Positions 45,507-54,524 are shown, counted from the stretch's first letter. The stretch: 64,000 nucleotides of DNA from Meridianimaribacter flavus (GCF_004366715.1 NZ_SOQZ01000001.1:372001-436000); one strand, 5' to 3'. Notes: generated by a model from the sequence alone, not told the origin. Numbers and translations: made by a program.

Positions 45507-45596
45507 ATGCCAAGTGGTAAAAAAAGAAAAAGACACAAGGTAGCTACGCACAAGCGTAAAAAAAGACGTCGCGCTAATCGACACAAAAAGAAATAA
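45507..45596 (+). CDS. 29-residue, very basic ribosomal-type protein (bS22/mS38-like)
   Basis: An ATG frame of 29 codons encodes a peptide that begins MPSGKKRKRHKVATHKRKKR and ends in RANRHKKK; 20 of the 29 residues are Lys, Arg or His. The spacing of KKRKR, the His five residues on and the RR/R-H-K-K tail aligns by eye with the AURKAIP1/COX24 (DUF1713) family, i.e. mycobacterial bS22 and mitochondrial mS38 at the decoding-site side of the small subunit. It lies between HU and rng and ends in its own terminator. It is a real gene in my view; the exact ribosomal identity is inference. Confidence 0.75.
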   Translation: MPSGKKRKRHKVATHKRKKRRRANRHKKK

Positions 45597-45598
45597 AG

Positions 45599-45636
45599 TT
45601 GAAAAAGTAGTTTTTAAGCTACTTTTTCAATTTTTT
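45599..45636 (+). terminator. Terminator after HU and the basic small gene
   Basis: TTGAAAAAGTAG (45599-45610), an 8-base loop and CTACTTTTTCAA (45619-45630) form a 12-bp stem, followed by TTTTTT, 3 bases after the stop codon. Confidence 0.9.
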
Positions 45637-45679
45637 AAAACTAACGTTCTTTGATATAAAATCCATAATACTTTACGTT

Positions 45680-45687
45680 TACCTTCG
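45680..45687 (+). promoter_or_regulatory. Candidate -7 box for rng
   Basis: TACCTTCG resembles TAnnTTTG with one mismatch. A TTTG at 45650-45653 is 26 bases upstream, longer than usual. If correct the rng leader is about 95 bases and contains the dyad at 45760. Confidence 0.35.
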
Positions 45688-45756
45688 TAAAATATGGGTT
45701 TAACGGATTTAACATCCTGTGTCAAAAAATAAAGTACAATCCATCTATCGTGGTCA

Positions 45757-45777
45757 TTTATGACCATGGTGGATTTA
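45757..45777 (+). promoter_or_regulatory. Dyad in the rng leader
   Basis: TGGTCAT, TT, ATGACCA form a near-perfect 16-base dyad, flanked by TCCAT on the left and GGTGGA on the right, shortly before the rng ATG at 45788. It could be an RNA hairpin through which RNase G limits its own mRNA, by analogy with E. coli rne, or a protein-binding site. Confidence 0.4.
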
Positions 45778-45787
45778 AATTTACAAT

Positions 45788-47332
45788 ATGGAGAATGAAT
45801 TGATTATAAGATCGAGTTCAGATATTGTTGATTTTGCCTTATTAAAAGATGGAAAACTTATTGAATTACATAAAGATGAAGAGGATAACAACTTCTCGGT
45901 TGGTGATGTGTTTATAGCCAAAATACGTAAAGTTGTTCCTGGTTTAAATGCTGCATTTGTTAATGTAGGTTATGAAAAAGATGCATTTTTGCATTATCAT
46001 GATTTAGGACCAAAATTACCTTCACTTTTAAAATTCGTAAAACGTGTAAGCACAGGAAAACACACAGATTTTTTACTCAAAAACTTTCAGTTTGAAAAAG
46101 ATATTGATAAAAACGGAAGCGTTACTAACGCTTTAAAGTCCAATCAATCAATATTAGTACAAATTGTAAAAGAACCAATTTCAACCAAAGGACCTCGCAT
46201 TAGTAGTGAGTTGTCCATAGCTGGTCGTTATATTGTTTTAGTACCATTTTCTGATAGAATTTCAATTTCTCAAAAAATTGAATCGAAAGAAGAAAAAGAT
46301 CGTTTAAAACGATTGGTAAAAAGTATAACACCTAAAGGTTTTGGAGTTATAGTTCGTACTGTAGCTGAAGGACAAAAAGTTGCAGAGCTAGATAGAGATT
46401 TACAAAACTTACTATCTAGGTGGAAAGCAATGTGTAAAAAACTTAACAAAGCACATCACCCAAGCAAAGTACTTGGAGAAATGAACAAAGCCTCTTCTAT
46501 TTTAAGAGATATATTTAATGATTCATTTTCTAGTATTGTTGTGGATGATGAAGAGTTGTACGTACAAATAAAAGATTATGTGCAAGAAATTGCACCAAAA
46601 AAAGAGTCTATTGTAAAGATGTACAAAAATGGCGTACCAGTTTTTGAAAAATTTGGTATAGAACGTCAAATAAAAACATCTTTTGGACGCACAGTATCAA
46701 TGGCAAAAGGTGCCTACTTGGTTATTGAACATACCGAAGCACTACATGTTATTGATGTAAACAGTGGAAATCGATCTAACAAAGAAAAAAACCAAGAAGA
46801 CACTGCTCTTGAAGTTAATATGATATCAGCATCTGAAATTGCTCGACAATTGCGTTTACGCGATATGGGAGGAATTATTGTAGTTGATTTTATTGACATG
46901 AACAAAGCAGAAAACCGAAAAACACTGTACAATCATCTTCGCGAAGAAATGAAAGATGATAAAGCAAAACATAAGATATTACCTCCGAGCAAGTTTGGGC
47001 TAGTACAAATTACCAGACAGCGTGTACGTCCGGAAAGGAATATTAAAACAAAAGAAGAAAACCCTAATGGTAATAATGGTGACGAAATTGAAGCACCAAT
47101 TAAAATTGTGAATAAAATTACACAAGACCTTGAAAGGATTTTCAATAAAGACTATAAAAAGGTGACTTTAAACACACATCCTTTTATAGCAGCCTTTTTA
47201 ACTAAAGGTTTTCCATCCATTAGGACAAAATGGTTTATGGAACATAAAAAATGGGTAAAAGTGTTACCTAGAGATGCTTACACATATCTTGAATATCATT
47301 TTTTTGACAAAAATGGTAAGGAAATCAAATAA
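45788..47332 (+). CDS. rng: Ribonuclease E/G family protein, RNase G type
   Basis: RNase G is an endonuclease for rRNA 5' ends and mRNA decay. The 514 residues show an S1 domain (FSVGDVFIAKIRKVVPGLNA, about 38-90), 5'-sensor and RNase H-like parts and the catalytic aspartates in HVIDVNSGNRS (about 322) and GGIIVVDFIDMN (about 367). After FGLVQITRQRVRPE, where the family has the zinc-link CPxC, this protein reads NIKTKEENPNGNNGDE, with no cysteine, so the classic zinc-linked dimer contact is absent. A terminator follows. Its own control region lies in the 191 bases after the previous terminator. Confidence 0.95.
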   Translation: MENELIIRSSSDIVDFALLKDGKLIELHKDEEDNNFSVGDVFIAKIRKVVPGLNAAFVNVGYEKDAFLHYHDLGPKLPSLLKFVKRVSTGKHTDFLLKNFQFEKDIDKNGSVTNALKSNQSILVQIVKEPISTKGPRISSELSIAGRYIVLVPFSDRISISQKIESKEEKDRLKRLVKSITPKGFGVIVRTVAEGQKVAELDRDLQNLLSRWKAMCKKLNKAHHPSKVLGEMNKASSILRDIFNDSFSSIVVDDEELYVQIKDYVQEIAPKKESIVKMYKNGVPVFEKFGIERQIKTSFGRTVSMAKGAYLVIEHTEALHVIDVNSGNRSNKEKNQEDTALEVNMISASEIARQLRLRDMGGIIVVDFIDMNKAENRKTLYNHLREEMKDDKAKHKILPPSKFGLVQITRQRVRPERNIKTKEENPNGNNGDEIEAPIKIVNKITQDLERIFNKDYKKVTLNTHPFIAAFLTKGFPSIRTKWFMEHKKWVKVLPRDAYTYLEYHFFDKNGKEIK

Positions 47333-47337
47333 TATCT

Positions 47338-47372
47338 AAAACCCCTTTTCACTATCGTGGAAAGGGGTTTTT
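47338..47372. terminator. Two-way terminator between rng and the aldo/keto reductase
   Basis: AAAACCCCTTTTCAC, a short loop and GTGGAAAGGGGTTTT form a strong stem followed by TTG and a further T run; it serves the converging genes. Confidence 0.88.
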
Positions 47373-47395
47373 TGTTTTTTAACCTTTGTTAAATG

Positions 47396-48433
47396 TCAAG
47401 GAGCTGGATTAGGTATTTCAGCATGTACTTGGTCTATTTCTTTAAGGATATCATCAGTTAATGTGATGTGTATACTGTCAATGTTTTCTTGTAACTGTTC
47501 GGTACTGGTTGCTCCAATAATATTACTGGTTACAAAAGGACGTTGTGTTACAAATGCCAAAGCCATTTGAGCTAATGACATGTTGTGGTCTTCAGCAATT
47601 TTTAAATATCGCTTTGTAGCTTCGGTGGATTGTGCGCTACTGTATCTTGCAAATCTTGGAAAGAGGTTTAATCGCGCGTTTACGTCATCTTGACCTTTTA
47701 TGTACTTACCAGATAATACACCAAATGCCATTGGCGAGTAAGCTAAAAGCCCAATATTTTCACGTAATGAAATTTCAGCTAAGTCACCTTCAAAGGTTCT
47801 GTTTAATAGTGAATACGCATTTTGTATGGTAATCATTCGTGGTAAATCATGAGTTTTAGAGGCTTCTAAATAACGCATAGTTCCCCAAGCTTTTTCGTTT
47901 GAAATACCAGCATGTCTAACTTTTCCAGACTTGATAATATCGTCTAAAGTTTCTAAAACCTCATGGAAATTATCACTCCACGCATCAGCAGAATTGTGTT
48001 TATAATCTCTTATTCCAAAGGTGTTTGTATGACGCTCTGGCCAATGCAGTTGAAACAAATCAATATAGTCGGTCTTTAATCGTTTTAAACTATTTTCAAC
48101 CGCTTCATGCAGTGCGTTTTTGCTAAACCCATTAGTTCTTATATGTGCTGTGTAATCTCCAGGTCCAGCAATTTTACTTGCTAAAATAACCTTGTCTCTA
48201 TTACCAATTTTTTCAAACCAGTTTCCTATAATTATTTCGGTGTGCGCATAACGTTCAGGTGTTGCTGGTACAGGATATAATTCGGCAGTATCAAAAAAGT
48301 TTATGCCATGGTCTAAAGCCATATCCATTTGTGCAAAGCCTTCGTCTTGGGTGTTTTGATTTCCCCAAGTCATTGTGCCCAAACATAGTTTGCTCACTTT
48401 TATATCAGTATTTGGGAGTGTAGTGTATTTCAT
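47396..48433 (-). CDS. Aldo/keto reductase (Tas-like)
   Basis: The 345 residues from MKYTTLPNTDIKVSKLCLGT form an NADPH-dependent TIM barrel. Visible are FFDTAELYPVPA (catalytic Asp and Tyr), VILASKIAGPG, YIDLFQLHWPERHTN (His) and AGISNEKAWG, plus the NADP loop in SNIIGATSTEQL. This is the Tas/YghZ-like branch. A longer frame from 48469 adds MLNQVQHDKKSK, which is translation of a dispersed repeat and should not be used as the N-terminus. The substrate is unknown. It lies downstream of xth-ompA but is separated from it by repeats. Confidence 0.92.
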   Translation of the reverse strand: MKYTTLPNTDIKVSKLCLGTMTWGNQNTQDEGFAQMDMALDHGINFFDTAELYPVPATPERYAHTEIIIGNWFEKIGNRDKVILASKIAGPGDYTAHIRTNGFSKNALHEAVENSLKRLKTDYIDLFQLHWPERHTNTFGIRDYKHNSADAWSDNFHEVLETLDDIIKSGKVRHAGISNEKAWGTMRYLEASKTHDLPRMITIQNAYSLLNRTFEGDLAEISLRENIGLLAYSPMAFGVLSGKYIKGQDDVNARLNLFPRFARYSSAQSTEATKRYLKIAEDHNMSLAQMALAFVTQRPFVTSNIIGATSTEQLQENIDSIHITLTDDILKEIDQVHAEIPNPAP

Positions 48434-48446
48434 TTTGCTTTTCTTG

Positions 48447-48520
48447 TCATGCTGAACTTGATTCAGCATCTAATTAAAACTTTTTTCTGATAAAGGATTC
48501 CTGCTTTCGCAGGAATGTCG
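48447..48520. repeat. Two hairpin repeat units between the reductase and the OmpA-type gene
   Basis: ATGCTGAA (48449-48456) pairs with TTCAGCAT (48462-48469), and ATTCCTGC (48497-48504) pairs with GCAGGAAT (48509-48516). Both are well-known intergenic repeat types in Bacteroidota genomes, the first of the form GTCATGCTGAACTTGATTCA. They cover most of the gap. Confidence 0.75.
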
Positions 48521-48521
48521 A

Positions 48522-49481
48522 TTAAATGTCATTCAATAACTTAGAAATCTCGTCTAACTTTGGTGTTAAAATTACTTCAATTCTTCTGTTCTTCGCTTTT
48601 CCTTCTGCAGTATCATTGCTTGCAACAGGTGCAAACTCTCCACGTCCTGCAGCAGTTAAATTTTCAGGGTTTATTGAAGGGTTTTCTCTTAAAATAGTAA
48701 CGATAGCAGTTGCTCGTTTTGTTGATAAGTCCCAGTTACCACTAAGTTGACCACTACCTGTATATGGAACATTATCAGTATGTCCTTCAATAAGGATAGC
48801 AATTTCAGGGTTCTCAGCTAAAACGCTACCAAGTTGTTTTACAGCTTCTCGTCCGTTAGCACCAACAGCCCAACTACCTGATTGAAACAACAGCTTGTTT
48901 TCCATAGATACATATACTTTTCCGTCGCGTTGCTCAACAGTTAAGCCTTTACCTTCAAAGTTGGTTAACGCTTTTGAAATAGCGTCTTTTAAGCGTGTCA
49001 TGGCAGCATCTTTAGAGGCAATCACGTTTTCAAGTTCAGCTACACGTTGCGATCTACTTTCCAGTTCTTTTTTCAATTTCTCTAAACGCTCGTTTTCGGC
49101 AGCAAGAGCTTGTTCTTTAGCTTCTAATTGCGCTAACAATTCTCTATTCTTTTTAGAGTTTGCTGCAATAGCTGAAGAGCTGTTTTTCTCTAATGCATCA
49201 TAAGATTCTTTTAAGTTGTCGAGATTGGTTTTTGTAGCGTCATAATCGGTTTGCAATTTATCACGCTGAGCAACAGTTGCGTCGTAATCTTTTTTAAGTT
49301 TTGCCAAATCGTTTTGAGCTTTGTTTAAAGCATCAGACAAACTTTTGTTCTCACTGGATAACGCTCTGTTTTCCTTTTTTAAATCGGCATATTTGTTTTC
49401 TAAATCAGTATAGATTTTTTTAGATACACATGATGTTGTTAAGGTTAGTGTAAGTGCTATTAACGACAATTTTTTAAGCAT
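48522..49481 (-). CDS. OmpA-family lipoprotein with long coiled coil
   Basis: The 319 residues have a lipobox (LTLTTSC, Cys18), a coiled coil over about 20-160 (heptads such as YADLKKENRALSSENKSLSD) and an OmpA/MotB C-terminal domain at about 190-310 (IAILIEGHTDNVPYTGSGQL, WDLSTKRATAIV, GRGEFAPVASN, KNRRIEVILTP). It would tie the outer membrane to peptidoglycan. It lies 11 bases after xth and is likely cotranscribed with it. Confidence 0.93.
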   Translation of the reverse strand: MLKKLSLIALTLTLTTSCVSKKIYTDLENKYADLKKENRALSSENKSLSDALNKAQNDLAKLKKDYDATVAQRDKLQTDYDATKTNLDNLKESYDALEKNSSSAIAANSKKNRELLAQLEAKEQALAAENERLEKLKKELESRSQRVAELENVIASKDAAMTRLKDAISKALTNFEGKGLTVEQRDGKVYVSMENKLLFQSGSWAVGANGREAVKQLGSVLAENPEIAILIEGHTDNVPYTGSGQLSGNWDLSTKRATAIVTILRENPSINPENLTAAGRGEFAPVASNDTAEGKAKNRRIEVILTPKLDEISKLLNDI

Positions 49482-49492
49482 ATAATTAAGTT

Positions 49493-50263
49493 TTAATTGT
49501 TTTGGGTTTCAATTTCTAATAAAATAGGACAATGGTCACTATGAACAGCGTCAGATAGTATAACGCTTCGTTTTATGTTTTCTTGTAAAGGTTCGGTTAC
49601 CATAGCATAATCTAGTCGCCAACCTTTGTTGTTGGCTCTTGCATTGGCTCTATAACTCCACCAAGTATATTCTTGTTTTCCAGGATGTAAATGTCTGAAA
49701 GAATCTATAAAACCACTATTGATAAAATTGCCTAACCATTCGCGTTCTTCGGGCAAAAATCCTGAAACGCCTTTCATTTTAGGATTGTGAATGTCAATTT
49801 CTTCATGGCAAATATTATAATCACCACACACTACAAGGTTAGGGAAGGCTTCGCGTAATTCATTTAAATACTCATGAATCATGTTCATGTATTCAAATTT
49901 ATGGGCTAACCTATCATCATTGGTTCCTGAAGGTAAATACATACTCATTACTGAAACACCATTAAAATCGGCTCTAATGTTTCTACCTTCAAAGTCCATA
50001 GACTCTATTCCTGTACCAAACTCTACATGATCAGGTTTTATCTTGCTAAGTATAGCAACACCACTGTAGCCTTTTTTTTGAGCACTAAACCAATAGTTGT
50101 GAGTGTAACCTGCTTCTTCAAAAATATCTAAATCCAATTGCTCTTTTAAAGCTTTTATTTCCTGAAGGCAAACAACATCCGGATTTGCAATTTTTAACCA
50201 ATCTATAAACCCTTTATTTAATGCTGCTCTTATACCATTGACGTTATAGGAAATAATCTTCAT
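49493..50263 (-). CDS. xth: Exodeoxyribonuclease III
   Basis: This AP endonuclease/3' exonuclease acts in base-excision repair. The 256 residues show MKIISYNVNGIRAALNKGFI, DVVCLQEIKA (metal Glu), YSGVAILSK, VVCGDYNICHEEID (catalytic Asp/Asn), YTWWSYRANARANNKGWRLD and SDHCPILLEIE (His). It is complete and of normal length. The gap to the divergent large barrel gene holds a promoter box for that gene. Confidence 0.96.
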   Translation of the reverse strand: MKIISYNVNGIRAALNKGFIDWLKIANPDVVCLQEIKALKEQLDLDIFEEAGYTHNYWFSAQKKGYSGVAILSKIKPDHVEFGTGIESMDFEGRNIRADFNGVSVMSMYLPSGTNDDRLAHKFEYMNMIHEYLNELREAFPNLVVCGDYNICHEEIDIHNPKMKGVSGFLPEEREWLGNFINSGFIDSFRHLHPGKQEYTWWSYRANARANNKGWRLDYAMVTEPLQENIKRSVILSDAVHSDHCPILLEIETQNN

Positions 50264-50344
50264 TGAATCTTTTTTTGAATTTTAGCTAAAATAAATAATA
50301 CTGTACTTTTACACTAAAATTTTATGGAGCTTTTAACTATAAAA

Positions 50345-50352
50345 TATTTTTG
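50345..50352 (+). promoter_or_regulatory. -7 promoter box for the large barrel gene
   Basis: TATTTTTG is an exact TAnnTTTG box 23 bases before the ATG at 50376. Confidence 0.6.
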
Positions 50353-50375
50353 TGTTTAAAGAGTTTTAGGTACTG

Positions 50376-53300
50376 ATGAAAATTGCTATTGCTTGTGTGT
50401 GTGTTTTAATGTCTTTTTGTGCTTTAGCACAAGAATCGACCTCTAATTACAGAACCAAAAAAGTAGCAGTAAGTGATACCATAAAAATTGATACTGTAAG
50501 CATTAACTCTAGCAAGTTTGTGTTAAAGACTAAAACTAATGTGGTTATTGATAGCTCTAAGTACAATGTCGATTTCTCTAAAGCGCTCTTAACTTTTAAT
50601 GCTCCTTTAGAAACTGATACGCTTGTTATTGAATACTTGCGTTTTCCTGAGTTTATGACTCGTAAGTATTTTCAGTTGGATGATAATATTATTGTGAATA
50701 ACACCAATGATACACAACGATTGTATAGGTTGCAACAATCCACACTACAAAATAATTTCACACCTTTTGACGGTTTAAATACTTCAGGAAGTATCTCTAG
50801 AGGTGTTACTATTGGTAATAACCAAAACTCAGTATTAAACAGTGAATTGGATTTACAAATCACAGGTAAATTGAACGATAAAGTCTCGCTGCGAGCATCA
50901 ATACAAGATGCAAATATACCTTTGCAAGAGAGTGGATATTCGCAACGATTAGATGAGTTTGATCAAGTGTTTATTGAGTTGTTTAGTGATAATTGGAACA
51001 TTAGAGCAGGAGATATCGATTTGGTTAACAACAGTAGCTATTTTGCCAATTTTACTAAGCGTGTACAAGGATTGCTGGTTAATGTAGATTTAGAACACCC
51101 TAACTCTAAAACCAATTTTTTTGCCTCAGGTGCTTTGGTAAGAGGACAGTTTACAACCAGCAAGTTTACAGCTCAAGAAGGTAACCAAGGTCCTTATAAA
51201 CTTAGAGGGCCAAATAACGAGTTGTTTGTGCTTATTGTTTCTGGTAGCGAAACGGTTTATGTTAATGGAATTCCGGTTGAACGTGGAGAAAACAAAGACT
51301 ATATCATAGATTATAATGCTGGTGAGATTATTTTCAACTCAACCTATCCTATCACTTCTGAAATGCGTATCACTGTCGATTATCAGTTTAGTGAACGTAA
51401 TTTTTCACGTTTTACAGCGTATGGAGGTGGAAGTTATGAAACCGAAAAACTTAAGTTAGGTGTTTCGGTGTATTCCGAAGTGGATGCTAAAAATCAACCC
51501 TTACAGCAAAACCTATCTAACGAACAAAAGCAAATATTGGCCAATGCAGGTGATGACAGATCCTTAATGGTTGCGCCTTCTGATGTTCCTGAAAATTACA
51601 GTGAAAATCGAATTTTGTACAAAAAGGAACTCATTAATGGTGTTGAAGCCTTTGTGTTTTCAAACAATCCTGATGACGAATTGTTTAATGTGAAATTCTC
51701 GTTAGTTGGTGATAATGAAGGAAATTACATTATAATAAATAGTAATGCCATTAATAACATTTACGAATATGTGCCACCAGTAAACGGTGTGCTACAAGGA
51801 AATTATGAACCTGTTGTGCAGTTGATAGCACCTACAAAATTGCAGATAGCAGTACTGAATGCAGCATATAAACCAACTGAGAAAACAGATGTGTATTTTG
51901 AAGTAGCAGGAAGCAAAAACGATCTCAATTTATTTTCGGGTTTAGATGATGCTAATAACGATGGGTTTGCTGCTAAATTAAAAGTGAACCAAAAACTGAT
52001 ACAAACCGATAGCCTTTGGAACTTAAATGCTTATGTAGATGCAGATATTATCCAGGAGAATTTTAAAACCATTCAACGTTTGTATTATGCCGAATTTAAT
52101 AGAGATTGGAACCTCGAAGATCCACTTGGTAATCAAAACCTGTTGAGTTCAGGAGTAGAATTATTTCATCCTAAAAAAGGAATTGCAAATTATAAGTTTG
52201 AATATTTAGGGTTTTCTGAAAATTTCACAGGAAACCGTCACAGCCTTTTGGCTAATTTGAACTTTAAAGGTTTAAATGTATTTACAAATACAAGCATAAC
52301 CAAGAGTGATAACACAATTTCAGATTCTAGGTTTTTTAGGTCATTTAATCGTGCTGTGTATGGTTTTAACAAACAATGGGTTGGTGCCAAATTAGCTTCA
52401 GAAGAGAACAAGCAACGCGAAAAACTATCAGGTAATTTCACTAATTTAAGTCAGCGTTTTACGTCTTACGAAGTGTTTACAGGTATTGGTGATAGTACAA
52501 ATGTGTTTGTTGAATTGGGTTATAAACACAGGGTTAATGACAGTTTAAGGGTTGAAGGACTTAAGCGTGTAAACAGTTCAAACACGTATTATATTAAGTC
52601 AAAGTTGATACAAAATGATAATACCAATTTAGGAGTTTATGTTAATTACCGAAAATTAAAATGGGAAGATGAAGCTGCTGAAGATGAGCAGTCCTTAAAC
52701 TCTAGAGTAAACTACAATCAAAACTTGTTTAATAATTTAGTACAGTGGAATACAATTTTTGAGACCAATTCAGGAACATTACCACAACAAGATTTTACTT
52801 ATGTTGAAGTTGAAGCAGGACAAGGTAGCTATACTTGGATTGATTATAACGAAGATGGTATACAAGAGCTCAACGAGTTTGAAGTGGCTCAATTTCAAGA
52901 TGAAGGAAATTATATACGCGTGTTATTGCCTAATCAGGTATTTATAAAAACACATCAAAATAGGTTGAGTCAAACTATAACCTTAAATCCGCAGCAATGG
53001 TCAGTTTCCGAAAATAAATCCAAAAAGTTCTGGTCTCATTTTTATAATCAAACCGCATTTTTAATTGACCGAAAGTTGAGAAAAGAAGGCAATGACTTTA
53101 ATTTAAATCCTTTTGAAGAAGATGAAAACAACCAATTGGCAGTTAATAAAAGTATAAGAAATGTGTTGTTTTTTAATAGAGGAAAACAACGTTTTACAAC
53201 ATCTTACACATTCTTGTCCAACAGTAATAGAACAGTACTTTCAATAGGATTTCAACAAAATAAATTAAAGAGTCATCAGTTTAATTTTAATCATAAATTC

Positions 53301-53786
53301 GGGAAAAGCTGGTTGCTTAACATGACTTCGGCTATTGATGTCAATGAGAGCGAAAGTGAAAATTACAGCTCAAGAAATTATACGATTGACGAAGTAAGGT
53401 TTAACCCAAAGTTGTCATATTTATTCAATGAAAATGCAAGTTTTGATGTGTTTTACCAATACACTTCAAAAGACAATACTATTGGTAATATGGAAACCTT
53501 ACTTCAAAACAATTATGGAATTTCTTTTACGTACAATAACGCGCAAAAAATTTCACTTACAGGTGAAGTCAATTTGTTTCAAAACACCTTTGAGGGTAAT
53601 GCCAACACACCTGTAAGCTATCAAATGCTAGAAGGCTTACAACCAGGAAAAAACTTTACTTGGAGTTTACTGGCTCAAAAGAAATTGACTAAGTTTTTAG
53701 ATTTGAATTTAAATTACTTTGGAAGAAAAACCGAAACCTCCAAGACCATTCATACAGGAACAGTACAGTTAAAGGCTTATTTTTAA
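50376..53786 (+). CDS. Very large outer-membrane beta-barrel protein, function unknown
   Basis: The 1136 residues begin with a signal peptide (IAIACVCVLMSFCALAQ). An N-terminal region of about 100 residues (ending EYLRFPEFMTRKYF) precedes a repeated beta-hairpin pattern with GSISRGVTIGNNQNSVLNSE, LQITGKLNDKVSLRASIQDA and an inserted small domain ETVYVNGIPVERGENKDYII. Strands alternate to the end, and the last residue is Phe (LKAYF), the outer-membrane barrel mark. There is no TonB plug. Large Bacteroidota proteins with this pattern are annotated as hypothetical, and I do not recognise a name. It has its own promoter and a small barrel gene follows 73 bases on. Confidence 0.8.
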   Translation: MKIAIACVCVLMSFCALAQESTSNYRTKKVAVSDTIKIDTVSINSSKFVLKTKTNVVIDSSKYNVDFSKALLTFNAPLETDTLVIEYLRFPEFMTRKYFQLDDNIIVNNTNDTQRLYRLQQSTLQNNFTPFDGLNTSGSISRGVTIGNNQNSVLNSELDLQITGKLNDKVSLRASIQDANIPLQESGYSQRLDEFDQVFIELFSDNWNIRAGDIDLVNNSSYFANFTKRVQGLLVNVDLEHPNSKTNFFASGALVRGQFTTSKFTAQEGNQGPYKLRGPNNELFVLIVSGSETVYVNGIPVERGENKDYIIDYNAGEIIFNSTYPITSEMRITVDYQFSERNFSRFTAYGGGSYETEKLKLGVSVYSEVDAKNQPLQQNLSNEQKQILANAGDDRSLMVAPSDVPENYSENRILYKKELINGVEAFVFSNNPDDELFNVKFSLVGDNEGNYIIINSNAINNIYEYVPPVNGVLQGNYEPVVQLIAPTKLQIAVLNAAYKPTEKTDVYFEVAGSKNDLNLFSGLDDANNDGFAAKLKVNQKLIQTDSLWNLNAYVDADIIQENFKTIQRLYYAEFNRDWNLEDPLGNQNLLSSGVELFHPKKGIANYKFEYLGFSENFTGNRHSLLANLNFKGLNVFTNTSITKSDNTISDSRFFRSFNRAVYGFNKQWVGAKLASEENKQREKLSGNFTNLSQRFTSYEVFTGIGDSTNVFVELGYKHRVNDSLRVEGLKRVNSSNTYYIKSKLIQNDNTNLGVYVNYRKLKWEDEAAEDEQSLNSRVNYNQNLFNNLVQWNTIFETNSGTLPQQDFTYVEVEAGQGSYTWIDYNEDGIQELNEFEVAQFQDEGNYIRVLLPNQVFIKTHQNRLSQTITLNPQQWSVSENKSKKFWSHFYNQTAFLIDRKLRKEGNDFNLNPFEEDENNQLAVNKSIRNVLFFNRGKQRFTTSYTFLSNSNRTVLSIGFQQNKLKSHQFNFNHKFGKSWLLNMTSAIDVNESESENYSSRNYTIDEVRFNPKLSYLFNENASFDVFYQYTSKDNTIGNMETLLQNNYGISFTYNNAQKISLTGEVNLFQNTFEGNANTPVSYQMLEGLQPGKNFTWSLLAQKKLTKFLDLNLNYFGRKTETSKTIHTGTVQLKAYF

Positions 53787-53859
53787 AAAATAAGTGAATT
53801 CTCACGCAACGTTTTCACTACTATTGCATCTTTATAGTATTAATTTTTATCTATTCTTT

Positions 53860-54441
53860 ATGAAAAAAACAATTTTGCATGTAGCTTTATTATTATCTGT
53901 CTTTGCTGTAAATGCTCAAGAATTAACAGATGAAGCACCAAAAAAATCTGAAATTTCAACAAACCTATTAGATTTAGTAGTTGCAGGAACTTTAAATGTA
54001 AATTACGAGCGTTTGTTCGACAAAAATCAATCATTATTAATTAGTGCTAACTTTTTTGATACCTATGGTTATTATGATGCAGGATATATTGAAAAAAGCA
54101 ATGCATTAAGTTTTAAGGCTGCTTATTTAATTTACTTTTCTAAAGAAAAAGAGCATGCAGGTTTTTTCTTTTACCCTCAATTAAAAGTTAGAACAGGAGA
54201 AATTACTGTTGAAGAATATTATTACTATGACTATGAAAATGAAACATCAATTGAAGAAGAATACACCTATGATGTTGATGGGTTTTCAGCAGGCTTTGGA
54301 ATTGGACATAAATGGATGTTTAGTAATAAATTTACTCTAACACTTTATGGTGATATTGCAAGAAACCTAGGAAATTTTGATACTGATTATTTAGAAAATA
54401 TCGAATTAAGGTTTGGAGTTAATTTTGGTTACAGATTTTAA
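53860..54441 (+). CDS. Small outer-membrane beta-barrel protein
   Basis: The 193 residues have a signal peptide (ILHVALLLSVFAVNAQ) and amphipathic strands ending ELRFGVNFGYRF, with a final Phe, as in an eight- to ten-strand barrel (the mature part starts EISTNLLDLVVAGTLNVNYE). The ATG at 53860 is preferred; an earlier frame from 53794 adds 22 residues before the signal peptide. Function is unknown. A strong terminator follows. Confidence 0.8.
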   Translation: MKKTILHVALLLSVFAVNAQELTDEAPKKSEISTNLLDLVVAGTLNVNYERLFDKNQSLLISANFFDTYGYYDAGYIEKSNALSFKAAYLIYFSKEKEHAGFFFYPQLKVRTGEITVEEYYYYDYENETSIEEEYTYDVDGFSAGFGIGHKWMFSNKFTLTLYGDIARNLGNFDTDYLENIELRFGVNFGYRF

Positions 54442-54458
54442 TCTACACAAAATGCTAT

Positions 54459-54492
54459 AAAAAAATCCCAAGAGTGTACTTGGGATTTTTTT
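54459..54492. terminator. Two-way terminator between the small barrel gene and glyS
   Basis: AAAAATCCCAAG, a short loop and CTTGGGATTTTT form a 12-bp stem with flanking A and T runs, between converging genes. Confidence 0.92.
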
Positions 54493-54524
54493 ATTGAGGT
54501 ATGTTAGTTTTTTGTAGTGATAAA

